Counted from the first letter of the stretch, positions 1 to 8,738 are shown. The stretch: 64,000 nucleotides of DNA from Panacagrimonas sp041603235 (GCA_041603235.1 JBFIES010000001.1:124001-188000); one strand, 5' to 3'. Numbers and translations are program-made. Notes: generated by a model not told the origin, from the sequence alone.

Positions 1-187
1 AATTTCCGGCCTCGGGGTCCACGATGGTGGGAATTCGACCATTTGGATTGATCTTCAGATAATCCGGCTTTTTCTGGTCCCCATCCGACAGGGAAATCCT
101 GTGCACCTTGTAGGGCACGGCAAGTTCCTCCAGAAGGATGGACGCTTTCCAGCCGTTGGGTGTTGAAGCGGTATAAAGATCAATCAT
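1..187 (-). CDS. Glutathione S-transferase, N-terminal fragment
   Basis: The gene runs off the left edge; only 62 codons are visible. The protein opens MIDLYTASTPNGWKAS and contains INPNGRIPTIVD near residues 48-57, which carries the cis-proline loop of the thioredoxin fold that binds glutathione. The STPNG turn resembles the YghU/YfcG/Ure2-like GSTs, which are mostly glutathione-dependent disulfide reductases or peroxidases; that subclass is inferred. The ATG at 187 has AGGAG eight bases upstream. It follows the thioredoxin-fold gene by 32 bases on the same strand and is probably the last visible member of the TetR-controlled cassette. Confidence 0.85.
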   Translation of the reverse strand, partial: MIDLYTASTPNGWKASILLEELAVPYKVHRISLSDGDQKKPDYLKINPNGRIPTIVDPEAGN

Positions 188-219
188 TCAATATTCTCCT
201 GTTTGTTATTCCGGATAGT

Positions 220-1059
220 TCAGACAATTGCGTGACGATCCAGCACCGAGAAAAACGTCGCTGGCTCCGGACGCACACGGTAGTTGTCGGTCATGTCTAC
301 ATGAAGCAGCTTGCCGCCGGTGGCGGTGATGAAGACGGTTGGTCGCGGCACATCCGAGTCATAGCCCAGCGCCTGAAAACCTGCTGGCAACCCACCCTTG
401 ACGAGAATGCCCAGCTTCTCCGCGACAACATTATTCTTGTCCGTCATGTAACGCATGGGCGCACCCATTTTCTTGGAAAGCGCCACGCTGTTCTCCTCCG
501 CCTGTGGACTCACTAGAAAAACTTCCACCCCACGACGCGCCAGCTCGCGATACTGCCCTGCAATTTCCTTGATCTGCGCCGTGCACAAGGGGCACCAGTT
601 ACCACGATAGAAAATCCACAGCGCCGGCTTGCTCGTCAGTTCGGAGGATTTCAACACACTGCCGTTTTCCATCAGTTCAAAGTCCGGCAATGTCTTTCCC
701 TCTGCCAACGCATCATTGTCTGGGCGGCCAAATTTGGAATACCAGAACACGTAAGCGAGCGATCCTGCGATGCCGACAAGCGCCGCAATGAGCACAGGTG
801 CCGACGCCAAAGCACCACCCAGATACACGCTCACACCTGTGCCGAGCACACCCGCGACGATCATGAACGCCAGGTTTTGCGAGGTGCGGGCACGCGGCAT
901 CAGGATCAGGTGCGTGAAAAACAGAGCCGAAGCGCCGCAGGCAATGGCCGTACCCAGCCAGGGAGACTGCCAGCCGCCCTGATACATCATCACCAGGGCA
1001 GTGATCAGGCCGACATTAGCGGCCATGATGAATGTTGTGACGTAGATCGACTTGATCAT
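220..1059 (-). CDS. Membrane-anchored peroxiredoxin-like (AhpC/TSA) protein
   Basis: The protein has 279 residues. The first 110 or so hold four hydrophobic segments (beginning near IYVTTFIMAANVG, WLGTAIACGASAL, LAFMIVAGVLGTG and VLIAALVGIAGSL). A C-terminal AhpC/TSA thioredoxin-fold domain follows, with the redox motif NWCPLC (Cys156 and Cys159 from the chosen start). The CxxC spacing suggests a reductase or peroxidase that forms an internal disulfide. I chose the ATG at 1059 because GGAGAG lies directly upstream; an in-frame TTG at 1095 overlaps the tetR stop and is less likely. Membrane anchoring plus neighbouring TetR and GST genes suggest defence against peroxides or electrophiles at the membrane. 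The substrate is unknown. Confidence 0.8.
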   Translation of the reverse strand: MIKSIYVTTFIMAANVGLITALVMMYQGGWQSPWLGTAIACGASALFFTHLILMPRARTSQNLAFMIVAGVLGTGVSVYLGGALASAPVLIAALVGIAGSLAYVFWYSKFGRPDNDALAEGKTLPDFELMENGSVLKSSELTSKPALWIFYRGNWCPLCTAQIKEIAGQYRELARRGVEVFLVSPQAEENSVALSKKMGAPMRYMTDKNNVVAEKLGILVKGGLPAGFQALGYDSDVPRPTVFITATGGKLLHVDMTDNYRVRPEPATFFSVLDRHAIV

Positions 1060-1091
1060 GATGATCTCTCCATTATCGACAGCATGTGCAC

Positions 1092-1685
1092 TCAATTTGA
1101 TGTGTTGTCGAGCACGCTGAGTGTGACGCGTGCAATGTCTTCCAGAACCGCCTTGCCCGGCCGTGATTTGGCCATCAAATTCAGGCCCGCAACGCTGCTA
1201 CCGATGAACCGGGCAAGAGCCAAAGCGGAGCCGCGATTGGGGACGCTGCCGTCCTTCTGCCCACGGCCAATGACCTCAACCAGACACCGTTCCAATCCCT
1301 GACGCGCCATGCGTACCGCTGCCAGCACTTCCTCATCGTGCGGCGCGAGTTCGGCCATGCAATTGTTGACAAAGCAGCCGCGTTGCCCGTGCTCACAGAG
1401 ACCATGCGCAATCATGTTGCCGACAAACGCCTCAATTTCCGGACGCGATGCCCGCTCCCTGAACAAAGGCTCCGCCAAACCGCACATGTCGCTGTTCACG
1501 TATCGGGCAAGCGTGGCCAGCAACAAATCTCGCTTGGTCCCAAATGCTTCATAAAAGCTGCTGCGACTCAGCTCGGTTGCCTTGAGCAGCTCACTCAGAG
1601 ATGCCGACTCATAGCCTCGCTCCCAGAAAAGCAGCATCGCTTTTTCCAGGGCCAGCTCTTCGTCGAATTCGCGGGTTCTTGCCAT
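1092..1685 (-). CDS. TetR/AcrR family transcriptional repressor
   Basis: This 197-residue regulator has an N-terminal helix-turn-helix at about residues 25-50 (SLSELLKATELSRSSFYEAF), the usual TetR position, and a helical ligand-binding domain after it. Residues LFWERGYESASL match the helix-1/2 region of the family. The C-terminal half contains CEHGQRGCFVNN, seen in regulators of the YxaF/LmrA type that control oxidoreductases or efflux; this subclass is tentative. Its own promoter carries a near-perfect 24-bp palindrome, so autorepression is likely. It is the first gene of a minus-strand set with the thioredoxin-fold and GST genes, so it probably controls them too. Confidence 0.9.
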   Translation of the reverse strand: MARTREFDEELALEKAMLLFWERGYESASLSELLKATELSRSSFYEAFGTKRDLLLATLARYVNSDMCGLAEPLFRERASRPEIEAFVGNMIAHGLCEHGQRGCFVNNCMAELAPHDEEVLAAVRMARQGLERCLVEVIGRGQKDGSVPNRGSALALARFIGSSVAGLNLMAKSRPGKAVLEDIARVTLSVLDNTSN

Positions 1686-1693
1686 GAGAAATT

Positions 1694-1717
1694 ATTCTGG
1701 ACTGATCGGTCCAGAAT
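1694..1717. promoter_or_regulatory. Palindromic operator of the TetR regulator
   Basis: Two 9-bp arms, ATTCTGGAC and GTCCAGAAT, are perfect inverted complements separated by six bases (TGATCG). The spacer itself is one mismatch from symmetric, giving a 24-bp dyad. It ends eight bases upstream of the tetR start codon and overlaps the proposed -10 box, as expected for steric autorepression. Confidence 0.8.
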
Positions 1718-1741
1718 CTGCCTGATCGAGGACTTTGTCAA
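1713..1741 (-). promoter_or_regulatory. Sigma70-type promoter of the tetR cassette
   Basis: On the minus strand a consensus TTGACA (-35, 1736-1741) is followed by a 17-base spacer and GATTCT (-10, 1713-1718, three of six consensus positions). The -10 lies inside the palindromic operator. The site is in the space between the EamA gene and tetR and points into tetR. Confidence 0.6.
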
Positions 1742-1828
1742 GCAAGAGATTGCAGAACTGCAAGACGCCGGGCCATCTTCCTGCGTTTGCAAAAGAGCCA
1801 AACGCTCTTCAGAAGCCCAGCAGGGCGA

Positions 1829-2719
1829 TCAGTTGCCGCGCTGCCCCAACCACACACCTGCGGCAGCCAGCCCGAAGCCCAGGGTATCCATTGCGGTGAA
1901 ACGTGTTCCCAGAACAACGGCGCACATCAGTGCCGTCACCGGCGGGACCAGGAAAAACAGGCTCGCCACCTTGCCCGCTGCGCCGCGACGAATCAGCCAC
2001 AGGTACAGTAGCAACCCCAGGCATGAATTCACCAAGGTGACCCAGATCACCCCACCAATCGCCTTGGCGCCCAGATGCAGTTCGAATCCTTCAAGCAATG
2101 CGGCAAACGGCAGGACCACCAGTGAGGACACCCCCACCTGCACGACCAGCCCCAGCCTGGCGTCAAGCTGACCTCCGTGGCGCTTCTGGTAAACGGTTCC
2201 GATACTGAGCGACAAGAGTGCGCAGAGCGCCAGAACATAGGCCACTCCACTGCCAAAAGACTGAAGGTCGGGCACCACCACGATCAGCACCCCGATGACG
2301 CCCAGCCCCAGCCCCATCACGCCAGCAAGACGCATGCGCTCACCCAGTAGAAGAACGGCAAACAGGCTGGTGGTCAAAGGCATCAGGCCCGCGATCAGCC
2401 CCGCAGCAGACGGCGGCACTCCCGCGCGCATGCCTGCATAGATGAATCCGAAAAAGCCGGCATGCAGCAATAAACCTGCAATGCAGGCATGTGCGAGTTC
2501 GCTGCGCGCAGGACGCGCCGGTGCACGAATCATCAGCCATAGGCCCACCAGCAATGCGGTTCCCACGAATCGCATTGAAGCCAGGGTGAAGCCGCCACTA
2601 CCTTCCAGTGCAAACGCTGCGGCTATATATCCGGTGCTCCAGATCAGGATGAAACCCAGCCCGCCCATCAGGTTGCGTTGAGAATCGCTGAAATTTGCGG
2701 CTGGTGATAAGGAAGTCAT
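1829..2719 (-). CDS. EamA/DMT-family transporter
   Basis: The protein has 296 residues from the chosen ATG at 2719 and is highly hydrophobic, with about ten membrane segments in two homologous halves, as usual for EamA (drug/metabolite transporter) proteins. Segments such as LGFILIWSTGYIAAAFALEG at the start and FFLVPPVTALMCAVVLG near the end are typical. Such proteins export amino acids, metabolites or drugs; the substrate cannot be told here. An upstream in-frame ATG at 2788 would add a non-hydrophobic leader and is less likely. The tetR promoter starts downstream of its stop, so the two are probably separate transcripts. Confidence 0.85.
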   Translation of the reverse strand: MTSLSPAANFSDSQRNLMGGLGFILIWSTGYIAAAFALEGSGGFTLASMRFVGTALLVGLWLMIRAPARPARSELAHACIAGLLLHAGFFGFIYAGMRAGVPPSAAGLIAGLMPLTTSLFAVLLLGERMRLAGVMGLGLGVIGVLIVVVPDLQSFGSGVAYVLALCALLSLSIGTVYQKRHGGQLDARLGLVVQVGVSSLVVLPFAALLEGFELHLGAKAIGGVIWVTLVNSCLGLLLYLWLIRRGAAGKVASLFFLVPPVTALMCAVVLGTRFTAMDTLGFGLAAAGVWLGQRGN

Positions 2720-2835
2720 CGCGGCGATAGCAAGTTGGGCGTTATGTTGAACAGGCAGAATTGCAGGTATGGTACGGACTCGGAACAACGCTGGCCTTGC
2801 CCGGACATCATCAGGGCCACGATTTGCAGACTGAC

Positions 2836-3042
2836 ATGGCAGACATCATCAATTTCAACAAGCGGCGCAAGCAGGCTGCGCGTAAGGCACAAGCTGATCA
2901 GGCGGCGGTCAACCGCCAACGCTTTGGCAGGACAAAACTCCAGAAAGCCCGGGACCAGAAATTGGCAGAGGATGCTGCGCGAAAGCTCGACGGACTCCGG
3001 CGCGAAACGCCGGACTCCGGCCTGACATCGACCGAGGACTAA
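2836..3042 (+). CDS. DUF4169 family small basic protein
   Basis: This 68-residue charged protein begins MADIINFNKRRKQAARKAQ and contains NRQRFGRTKLQKARDQK and KLDGLRRE. This matches the DUF4169 pattern of a short hydrophobic start followed by a Lys/Arg/Ala-rich helix with an N-R-x-F-G-R-T-K block. Its function is unknown. No membrane segment or signal peptide is present; a single long helix that binds nucleic acid or protein is plausible but unproven. The family is best known from alphaproteobacteria. It is divergent from the EamA gene and convergent with the lysozyme-like gene. The start at 2836 has only a weak ribosome binding site. Confidence 0.75.
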   Translation: MADIINFNKRRKQAARKAQADQAAVNRQRFGRTKLQKARDQKLAEDAARKLDGLRRETPDSGLTSTED

Positions 3043-3060
3043 GGCCGGCCGAAGCTGCGA

Positions 3061-3870
3061 CTAAGCAGCGCGCGGATCGCCGGGCAGATAGTGGCCAGTG
3101 ATCTGGCGGAAAGCATGGGAGGTCCGATTACCAGGCACGCCGTCGACCTTGACGAAAATTCCCGGGAAGGTATTCAGCCAGACCTGCAGTGCCTCGGCGC
3201 GACGTACCTGTTCTGCGCTGCGTGGCTTCTTGTTGGAGTGCCGCACCAGCAAGGGATCATCGTTCTCCACCGGAGCAGGCTGACCCGCGAATTCGATCTG
3301 CCGGTTCTCCGACATGCGGCGCAGAAGTACAGCCGCGCCGACTTGCCGGGATTTGGCACTGTCGGACCAGCGACCGTCGGCAACATACTTGCCACTGGTG
3401 TAGTGCTCGGAAAAACACCACAGGTAAGGCGAAAGCACATGCGAGTGATACTTGCGATAGCCCCACCCGTTATAGCCTTCCAACTCGTACAACAAGCTCC
3501 CCAGGCTCCAGTCCGTGCTGCCATCCAGGCCTCTCAGCTGAAGGGCATCGGCGGCACTTTCCTCCCAGGTGAAGGGTGGTGAACCCTTCTTTGGGCGACC
3601 GGCCGGGACATGCGTGGTTCGCTTGCTCAGCGTGTCTCCATTGTGGAGATGCTTGCTGAAATTCAGGCTGGCTTCCATGTTGTGAATGACTGCCACGAAG
3701 TACCAGGGAATACCGATCCGTGAGGCCACCTCCTCGTACCGCGACTGGCTGGCCATCAGCTTGGCGACCGTTGCATCAACCTCTCGCGCACGCTCCGGAA
3801 GAATCCGGCATTGATTGAATAGGTTCTCGTACTCCTCCCGGAGCAACTGTGTCAGTCGGACAGCCGCCAT
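3061..3870 (-). CDS. Lysozyme-family-like protein (COG5526 type)
   Basis: The protein has 269 residues from the ATG at 3870, which has GGGGAG eight bases upstream; an in-frame start at 3933 is possible but poorer. The segment IPWYFVAVIHNMEASLNF resembles the catalytic-glutamate region of the COG5526 lysozyme family, with Glu in NMEASLNF as the candidate acid. The sections LLYELEGYNGWGYRKYHSHV and SPYLWCFSEHYTSGKYVADG fit the same family. The C-terminal 70 residues may bind peptidoglycan. I see no signal peptide, so export would need another route (holin, lysis or specialised secretion). Single gene, convergent with the DUF4169 gene. Confidence 0.7.
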   Translation of the reverse strand: MAAVRLTQLLREEYENLFNQCRILPERAREVDATVAKLMASQSRYEEVASRIGIPWYFVAVIHNMEASLNFSKHLHNGDTLSKRTTHVPAGRPKKGSPPFTWEESAADALQLRGLDGSTDWSLGSLLYELEGYNGWGYRKYHSHVLSPYLWCFSEHYTSGKYVADGRWSDSAKSRQVGAAVLLRRMSENRQIEFAGQPAPVENDDPLLVRHSNKKPRSAEQVRRAEALQVWLNTFPGIFVKVDGVPGNRTSHAFRQITGHYLPGDPRAA

Positions 3871-3991
3871 TTCATTCTCCCCTGCTGCAAACAATCTCAG
3901 GGATCGCGCAGACACTCTGTCGTGCCCTGCCATCCCAGTCGGAATATCTCTCCGAGTCAGGATAGCCCAAATTGGACCGCCGTCTGCTGTT

Positions 3992-5401
3992 CTAGCTTTG
4001 CGCCTCGAAAGCCTGTAGCGCTTTCATCAGGTGCGGGCGCGCATCAACCTGGGCATCGAGTGTGGCCAGCATGATGAAAACGCCGGAGAGTCGCCGGTGC
4101 AGGAACACGATCTCTCTGGGCGGCACCCTGAAATGCTTTGAAAAGGCGTTCTTCGCTGCGAGCTGGCCTGCCCGCATGGGCAGATCACTCGCGCCCCAAC
4201 GATAGGCACCGGCTTCCGTGAGCAGTTCTGGCGAGACACGTTCCGGATCATTGCCGACAAAAGGCTCGGTGATCATCACGCACATTTTGCAGAAAGCATC
4301 CAGTACAGAGTCTGGAAAGCCCCTGCTCATCAAGCCGATACCACAGGCGCCGCTGATGATCTGCTCAGCCTTGGCCTCCACGCCACCGCGGACGACATCC
4401 GCGTAATGGCCGACGAATCCGTTGCCGAAGATGCGCGTTGCACCGAAATCGAGCAGGACAATGCGGTCATTACCGTCCTCACCCACACGAATCCGGTAAT
4501 TGTCGAAATGTGGATCGGTCTGAACCATGTTCCAGTCAAACAGTTCGGTCACGAACAGCTCGATAAAGGCATCGCCCAGAGCGTTGCGTCGCGCCTGAGA
4601 CAGATTTTTAACGCTCGCGTGTTTGACGTGCACCCCGCTTTCATACGTGGTGGTGATAACCGTATCGCTGCAGTACTCCTCAATCACTTGCGGGACCACA
4701 AAGCGCGAGTCATGCGCAAGACGTTTGCTGAAAGCTTCGGTAAAGCCCCTTTCAGCGGCGTAGTCCACTTCCCGATGCAGCATTTCCCGCAGCTCGGAAA
4801 AGATCGGGTTCAGGTCAAGCCCCTTGGGCGCCATGCGCGTCATCATGATGAGCCGGGAAAGCGTCTTGATGTCGCTTTCGATCGCGTCGGCCACTCCGGG
4901 ATACTGAATCTTGATGACCAGCTCAAGGCCGTCACTCTTGCGCCTGGCACGATGGGCCTGACCCAGCGACGCCGCCGCCAGCGGAGTTTCATCGACATCC
5001 AGCTCCGCCAGCTTCTTCGCACCCAGAGCGCGCTCCAGAACCGGGCCGACCACCGACCAGTCCACAGCAGGCGTATCGTCCTGAAGCTGGGAGAGCACCG
5101 TGACCGCCTCTTCCGGCAGGAAATACTGCCCGTAGAGCGAGAGCATCTGCCCGGCCTTCATCACACTGCCCTTGAGCTGACCCAGCTCATCGCGCAGTAC
5201 TTCAGCCTGCTTCTGGTAGAACTCGCGATCCGACTTGTCACGAGAGATTTCGCCTCGGAAGAGATTGGCCACCGAATGCGCAACAATCCGGCCGCCAGCG
5301 CCGACGCCGAGGCGCGTCAGCGCCAGATTGCGTTCGAACGGCCGGGTACGCAGGCTCATCAGGCTTTTTTTCCGGCTGACTTTTTCGTCGTCTTGATCCA
5401 C
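3992..5401 (-). CDS. ABC1/UbiB-like atypical kinase family protein
   Basis: This 469-residue soluble protein belongs to the ABC1 (AarF/UbiB/ADCK) family. Visible marks are the KxGQ motif (KAGQ, residues 82-85), the alanine-rich loop AAASLGQAHRA, the VAIK-type lysine in ELVIKIQYPG, and LLDFGAT for the metal-binding DFG. The usual DPHPGN catalytic loop reads DPHFDNYRI, keeping Asp and Asn. There is no C-terminal membrane anchor of the kind UbiB carries, so it is probably a paralogue rather than UbiB. Family members are ATPases linked to isoprenoid lipids. The start is GTG at 5401. It is divergent from the next gene with a 38-bp gap. Confidence 0.85.
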   Translation of the reverse strand: MDQDDEKVSRKKSLMSLRTRPFERNLALTRLGVGAGGRIVAHSVANLFRGEISRDKSDREFYQKQAEVLRDELGQLKGSVMKAGQMLSLYGQYFLPEEAVTVLSQLQDDTPAVDWSVVGPVLERALGAKKLAELDVDETPLAAASLGQAHRARRKSDGLELVIKIQYPGVADAIESDIKTLSRLIMMTRMAPKGLDLNPIFSELREMLHREVDYAAERGFTEAFSKRLAHDSRFVVPQVIEEYCSDTVITTTYESGVHVKHASVKNLSQARRNALGDAFIELFVTELFDWNMVQTDPHFDNYRIRVGEDGNDRIVLLDFGATRIFGNGFVGHYADVVRGGVEAKAEQIISGACGIGLMSRGFPDSVLDAFCKMCVMITEPFVGNDPERVSPELLTEAGAYRWGASDLPMRAGQLAAKNAFSKHFRVPPREIVFLHRRLSGVFIMLATLDAQVDARPHLMKALQAFEAQS

Positions 5402-5439
5402 CCTGTTCCCACCCTCCCGAAAAGATTTGATTGGCGCGT

Positions 5440-5898
5440 ATGCCCAGCCTTGCCCAGCGTCTGATTCAGAATCATCGCCGCGAACAACTGATTGATGAAG
5501 TTTCTGATCTGGTGCATTTCCAGGTCGAGAATCAAACTGGACTCCGTCGGCTGGGCTTGAAAGCCGCGATTGCTGTCCTGAATGCCATTCAGTCCAATGC
5601 GGTACGGCACGTGGTCAGCGACCTCCTTCCAAAATTTGCTGACGCTCTGGACCCCTTGTTCCAGGAATTCCACCGCTCGAGCGGTCGTGATTTTAGCGAC
5701 TTCCTGCGTCAGCATCCTGAAGAAACGGTGAATGCGCTCATTTCAGTCACCGATGAACGCGCAGAAAGCTTTGGCCACGCGGCGGTCAGCAAGGTCTACG
5801 CGCGATTGCGCCCGACGGCGGAAAACGAGGTGCGCGCAGCCCTGCCCGCGCTGTCGATCATTCTCGCGAACCACCTGGATATCGCTGAAGCAGCCTGA
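5440..5898 (+). CDS. Conserved hypothetical helical protein (possibly DUF6918)
   Basis: This 152-residue protein (MPSLAQRLIQNHRREQLIDE start) is predicted mostly helical, with no signal peptide or membrane segment strong enough to call. It has regularly spaced acidic and basic residues and a tail RPTAENEVRAALPALSIILA. It resembles the small DUF6918 family often found near ABC1 kinases, but I am unsure of the family name. The ATG at 5440 is preferred to an in-frame TTG at 5431. The divergent arrangement with the ABC1 gene suggests shared regulation. No function can be assigned. Confidence 0.6.
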   Translation: MPSLAQRLIQNHRREQLIDEVSDLVHFQVENQTGLRRLGLKAAIAVLNAIQSNAVRHVVSDLLPKFADALDPLFQEFHRSSGRDFSDFLRQHPEETVNALISVTDERAESFGHAAVSKVYARLRPTAENEVRAALPALSIILANHLDIAEAA

Positions 5899-6077
5899 GT
5901 CGGGCGCGAAGAAGCGGCAGCGCGAAGGCCCACACGGGTTGCCAGACGGCCAAAATGGTCCGCTTGGATGATCTGATCCATACGGCGGGTCGATTCAAGC
6001 AGGCGCTCAGCCGCTATAATCGCGCCCCCGCTTTGATGCGGCACCCATTTACTCATTACGTCCACGGAGTTCCAGCC

Positions 6078-8738
6078 ATGACGGACAGCTTCAAGTCCAA
6101 AGCCAGCCTCAAGGTCGGGTCAAAGACCTACTCGTACTACAACCTCAAGGCCCTGGAGCCGCAATTCAAGCTTGATCGACTGCCGTACTCGATCAAGGTC
6201 CTGCTGGAAAACCTGCTCCGCCACGAAGATGGCGAGAACACCACCAAGGCCGATATCGAAGCCCTGGCCGGCGCGGACTTCAAGAACGTCCCGAATCAGG
6301 ACATCGACTTCACCCCCGCCCGCGTCATCCTGCAGGATTTCACCGGTGTGCCCTGTGTGGTCGATCTGGCCGCCATGCGCGACGCCATGAAGAATCTGGG
6401 CGGCGACATGGGCAAGGTCAATCCGCTTTGCCCGGTTGAGCTGGTCATTGACCACTCCGTGATGATCGATCACTACGGCAGCAAGGAAGCGCTGGACCTC
6501 AATGCCCAGGTCGAATTCAAACGCAACGAAGAGCGCTACACCTTCCTGCGCTGGGGCCAGGAAGCCCTGAAGAACTTCAAGGCCGTGCCGCCGGATACCG
6601 GCATCGTGCATCAGGTCAACATTGAGTACCTTGCCCGCGTCGTGTTTGAAAACGACAACGGCATGCTCTACCCCGACTCCTGCTTCGGCACGGACAGCCA
6701 CACCACCATGGTCAACGGCATCGGTGTGCTGGGATGGGGTGTTGGCGGTATCGAGGCTGAAGCCGCCATGCTTGGCCAGCCTTCTTCGATGCTCATTCCG
6801 GAAGTCATCGGCGTTCGTCTGACCGGCAAGCTGGCCGAAGGCGCCACCGCTACGGATCTGGTGCTCACCGTGACCGAAATGCTGCGCAAGCGTGGCGTGG
6901 TTGAAAAGTTTGTCGAGTTCTTCGGCCCTGGCGTCGGCAATCTCGCCGCCAGTGAGCGCAACACCATTGCCAATATGGCACCGGAATACGGCGCCACCTG
7001 CGGCATCTTCCCGATCGACGAAGAAACCCTGAATTATCTGCGCCTGACCGGCCGAACTGACGAACAGGTTGCCGCTGTCGAAGCCTATGCCAAGCAGCAG
7101 GGCATGTGGTGGAGCCCCGACGCCCCCGAGGCCGAATACACCGACGTGCTGACGCTGGATCTGGGCAGCATCCAGCCTTCGCTGGCGGGCCCCAAGCGCC
7201 CTCAGGATCGCGTGCTCCTGTCCGACATCAAGAACAACTTCCGCAAGGCCTTCGAGTCTGAGCAGAAGATGCGTCCTTCTGCCGGCCCGGCAGAAGTCAC
7301 CGACATGGGTCAGACCTATGAGCTGAAGGACGGCGCCGTTGTCATTGCGGCCATCACCAGCTGCACCAACACCTCCAATCCGGGCGTGCTGATCGGTGCC
7401 GGCCTGCTGGCCCGCAAGGCCCGCGCGCTGGGCCTGAAGACCAAGCCCTGGGTCAAGACTTCGCTGGCCCCTGGCTCCAAGGTTGTCACCGAATATCTCG
7501 AGAAAGCCGGCTTGACCGAGGATCTCGAGCACATGGGCTTCCATGTGGTCGCCTATGGCTGCACCACTTGCATCGGCAACTCCGGCCCGCTCAACGCCCC
7601 TATTGGCAAGGCGATTCAGGACAACAAGCTCAGCGTTTCTGCCGTGCTGTCCGGTAACCGCAACTTCGAAGGCCGCGTGCATCAGGACGTGCGCATGAAT
7701 TATCTGGCCAGCCCCCCGCTGGTCGTGGCATTCGCGCTTGCAGGCACCACGGACATCGACCTGAGCTCCGAGCCCATCGCGCAGGACAAGGATGGCAAGG
7801 ACGTGTTCCTCAAGGACATCTGGCCGTCCAACAAGGAGATTCAGGACGCCGTAGGCGCTGCCGTAACGCGCGATCTGTTCGACGCCACCTACGCAGACGT
7901 CCTCAAGGGCGACGCTCGTTGGCAGTCAATCAAGATCGCCAAGTCGGAAACCTACCCCTGGGATTCCAAGAGCACCTACGTGGCCAACCCGCCGTACTTT
8001 GACGGCATGACCATGACCCCGCCCGGCGTACAGCCGATCAAGGGTGCCCGCTGCCTGGCCGTTTTGGGCGACTCCATCACCACCGACCACATCAGCCCTG
8101 CTGGCGTGATCAAGAAGGATGGCCCGGCTGGCAAGTTCCTGATGGAGCACGGCGTGCAGGATGCCGACTTCAACAGCTTCGGTTCACGTCGCGGCAACCA
8201 CGAGATCATGATGCGCGGCACCTTTGCCAACACGCGCATCAAGAACCAGATGACTCCGGGCGTCGAAGGCGGCGTGTCCAAGTACATTAACGGTGCCGAA
8301 GGTCCGGTTGAGCCGATCTACGACGTGGCCATGAAGTACCAGGCGCAGAAAACGCCGCTGGTGGTTCTCGCTGGCAAGGAATACGGCACTGGCTCCAGCC
8401 GGGACTGGGCCGCCAAAGGCACGATCCTGCTGGGAGTGAAGGCCGTGATCTCCGAGAGCTTCGAGCGTATTCACCGCTCCAATCTCGTCGGCATGGGCGT
8501 ACTGCCGCTGAACTTCGCAGAAGGTGATTCCGCCGCGTCGCTGGGCCTGGACGGAACCGAAACCTTCGACTTCGACGGCCTCGACAAGGGCGCCAAGGAA
8601 GTCACGGTTCATGCGAAGAAGGCTGATGGCACCACCAAGACCTTCAAGGCCAAGGTGCGCATCAACACGCCGAAGGAATGGGACTACTACGCCCACGGCG
8701 GTGTGTTGCAGTACATGCTGCGCCAGATGGCTGCCTGA
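6078..8738 (+). CDS. acnA: Aconitate hydratase A
   Basis: This 886-residue enzyme interconverts citrate and isocitrate through cis-aconitate in the TCA cycle. All marks of the AcnA/IRP1 branch are present: GTDSHTTMVNGIGVLGWGVG near residue 210, the three 4Fe-4S cysteines (Cys429 in SCTNTSNPG; Cys495 and Cys498 in GCTTCIGNSG), and the C-terminal swivel domain with GDSITTDHISPAG and GSSRDWAAKG. The length is right for AcnA (about 890). The ATG at 6078 matches family starts (MTDSFKSKASLKVG); the frame is open further upstream but that part is not conserved-looking. A strong terminator follows 20 bases after the stop, so it is probably transcribed alone. Confidence 0.98.
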   Translation: MTDSFKSKASLKVGSKTYSYYNLKALEPQFKLDRLPYSIKVLLENLLRHEDGENTTKADIEALAGADFKNVPNQDIDFTPARVILQDFTGVPCVVDLAAMRDAMKNLGGDMGKVNPLCPVELVIDHSVMIDHYGSKEALDLNAQVEFKRNEERYTFLRWGQEALKNFKAVPPDTGIVHQVNIEYLARVVFENDNGMLYPDSCFGTDSHTTMVNGIGVLGWGVGGIEAEAAMLGQPSSMLIPEVIGVRLTGKLAEGATATDLVLTVTEMLRKRGVVEKFVEFFGPGVGNLAASERNTIANMAPEYGATCGIFPIDEETLNYLRLTGRTDEQVAAVEAYAKQQGMWWSPDAPEAEYTDVLTLDLGSIQPSLAGPKRPQDRVLLSDIKNNFRKAFESEQKMRPSAGPAEVTDMGQTYELKDGAVVIAAITSCTNTSNPGVLIGAGLLARKARALGLKTKPWVKTSLAPGSKVVTEYLEKAGLTEDLEHMGFHVVAYGCTTCIGNSGPLNAPIGKAIQDNKLSVSAVLSGNRNFEGRVHQDVRMNYLASPPLVVAFALAGTTDIDLSSEPIAQDKDGKDVFLKDIWPSNKEIQDAVGAAVTRDLFDATYADVLKGDARWQSIKIAKSETYPWDSKSTYVANPPYFDGMTMTPPGVQPIKGARCLAVLGDSITTDHISPAGVIKKDGPAGKFLMEHGVQDADFNSFGSRRGNHEIMMRGTFANTRIKNQMTPGVEGGVSKYINGAEGPVEPIYDVAMKYQAQKTPLVVLAGKEYGTGSSRDWAAKGTILLGVKAVISESFERIHRSNLVGMGVLPLNFAEGDSAASLGLDGTETFDFDGLDKGAKEVTVHAKKADGTTKTFKAKVRINTPKEWDYYAHGGVLQYMLRQMAA

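Noticed and set aside
4406..5464. A 352-codon plus-strand frame opposite the ABC1 kinase
   Set aside because: The kinase frame carries the family motifs; the other frame is a shadow.
6120..7682. A long open frame (520 codons) on the minus strand opposite acnA
   Set aside because: The acnA frame is certain. The antisense frame reflects G+C-rich third positions and has low-complexity, Gly/His/Ala-rich sequence with no family match.
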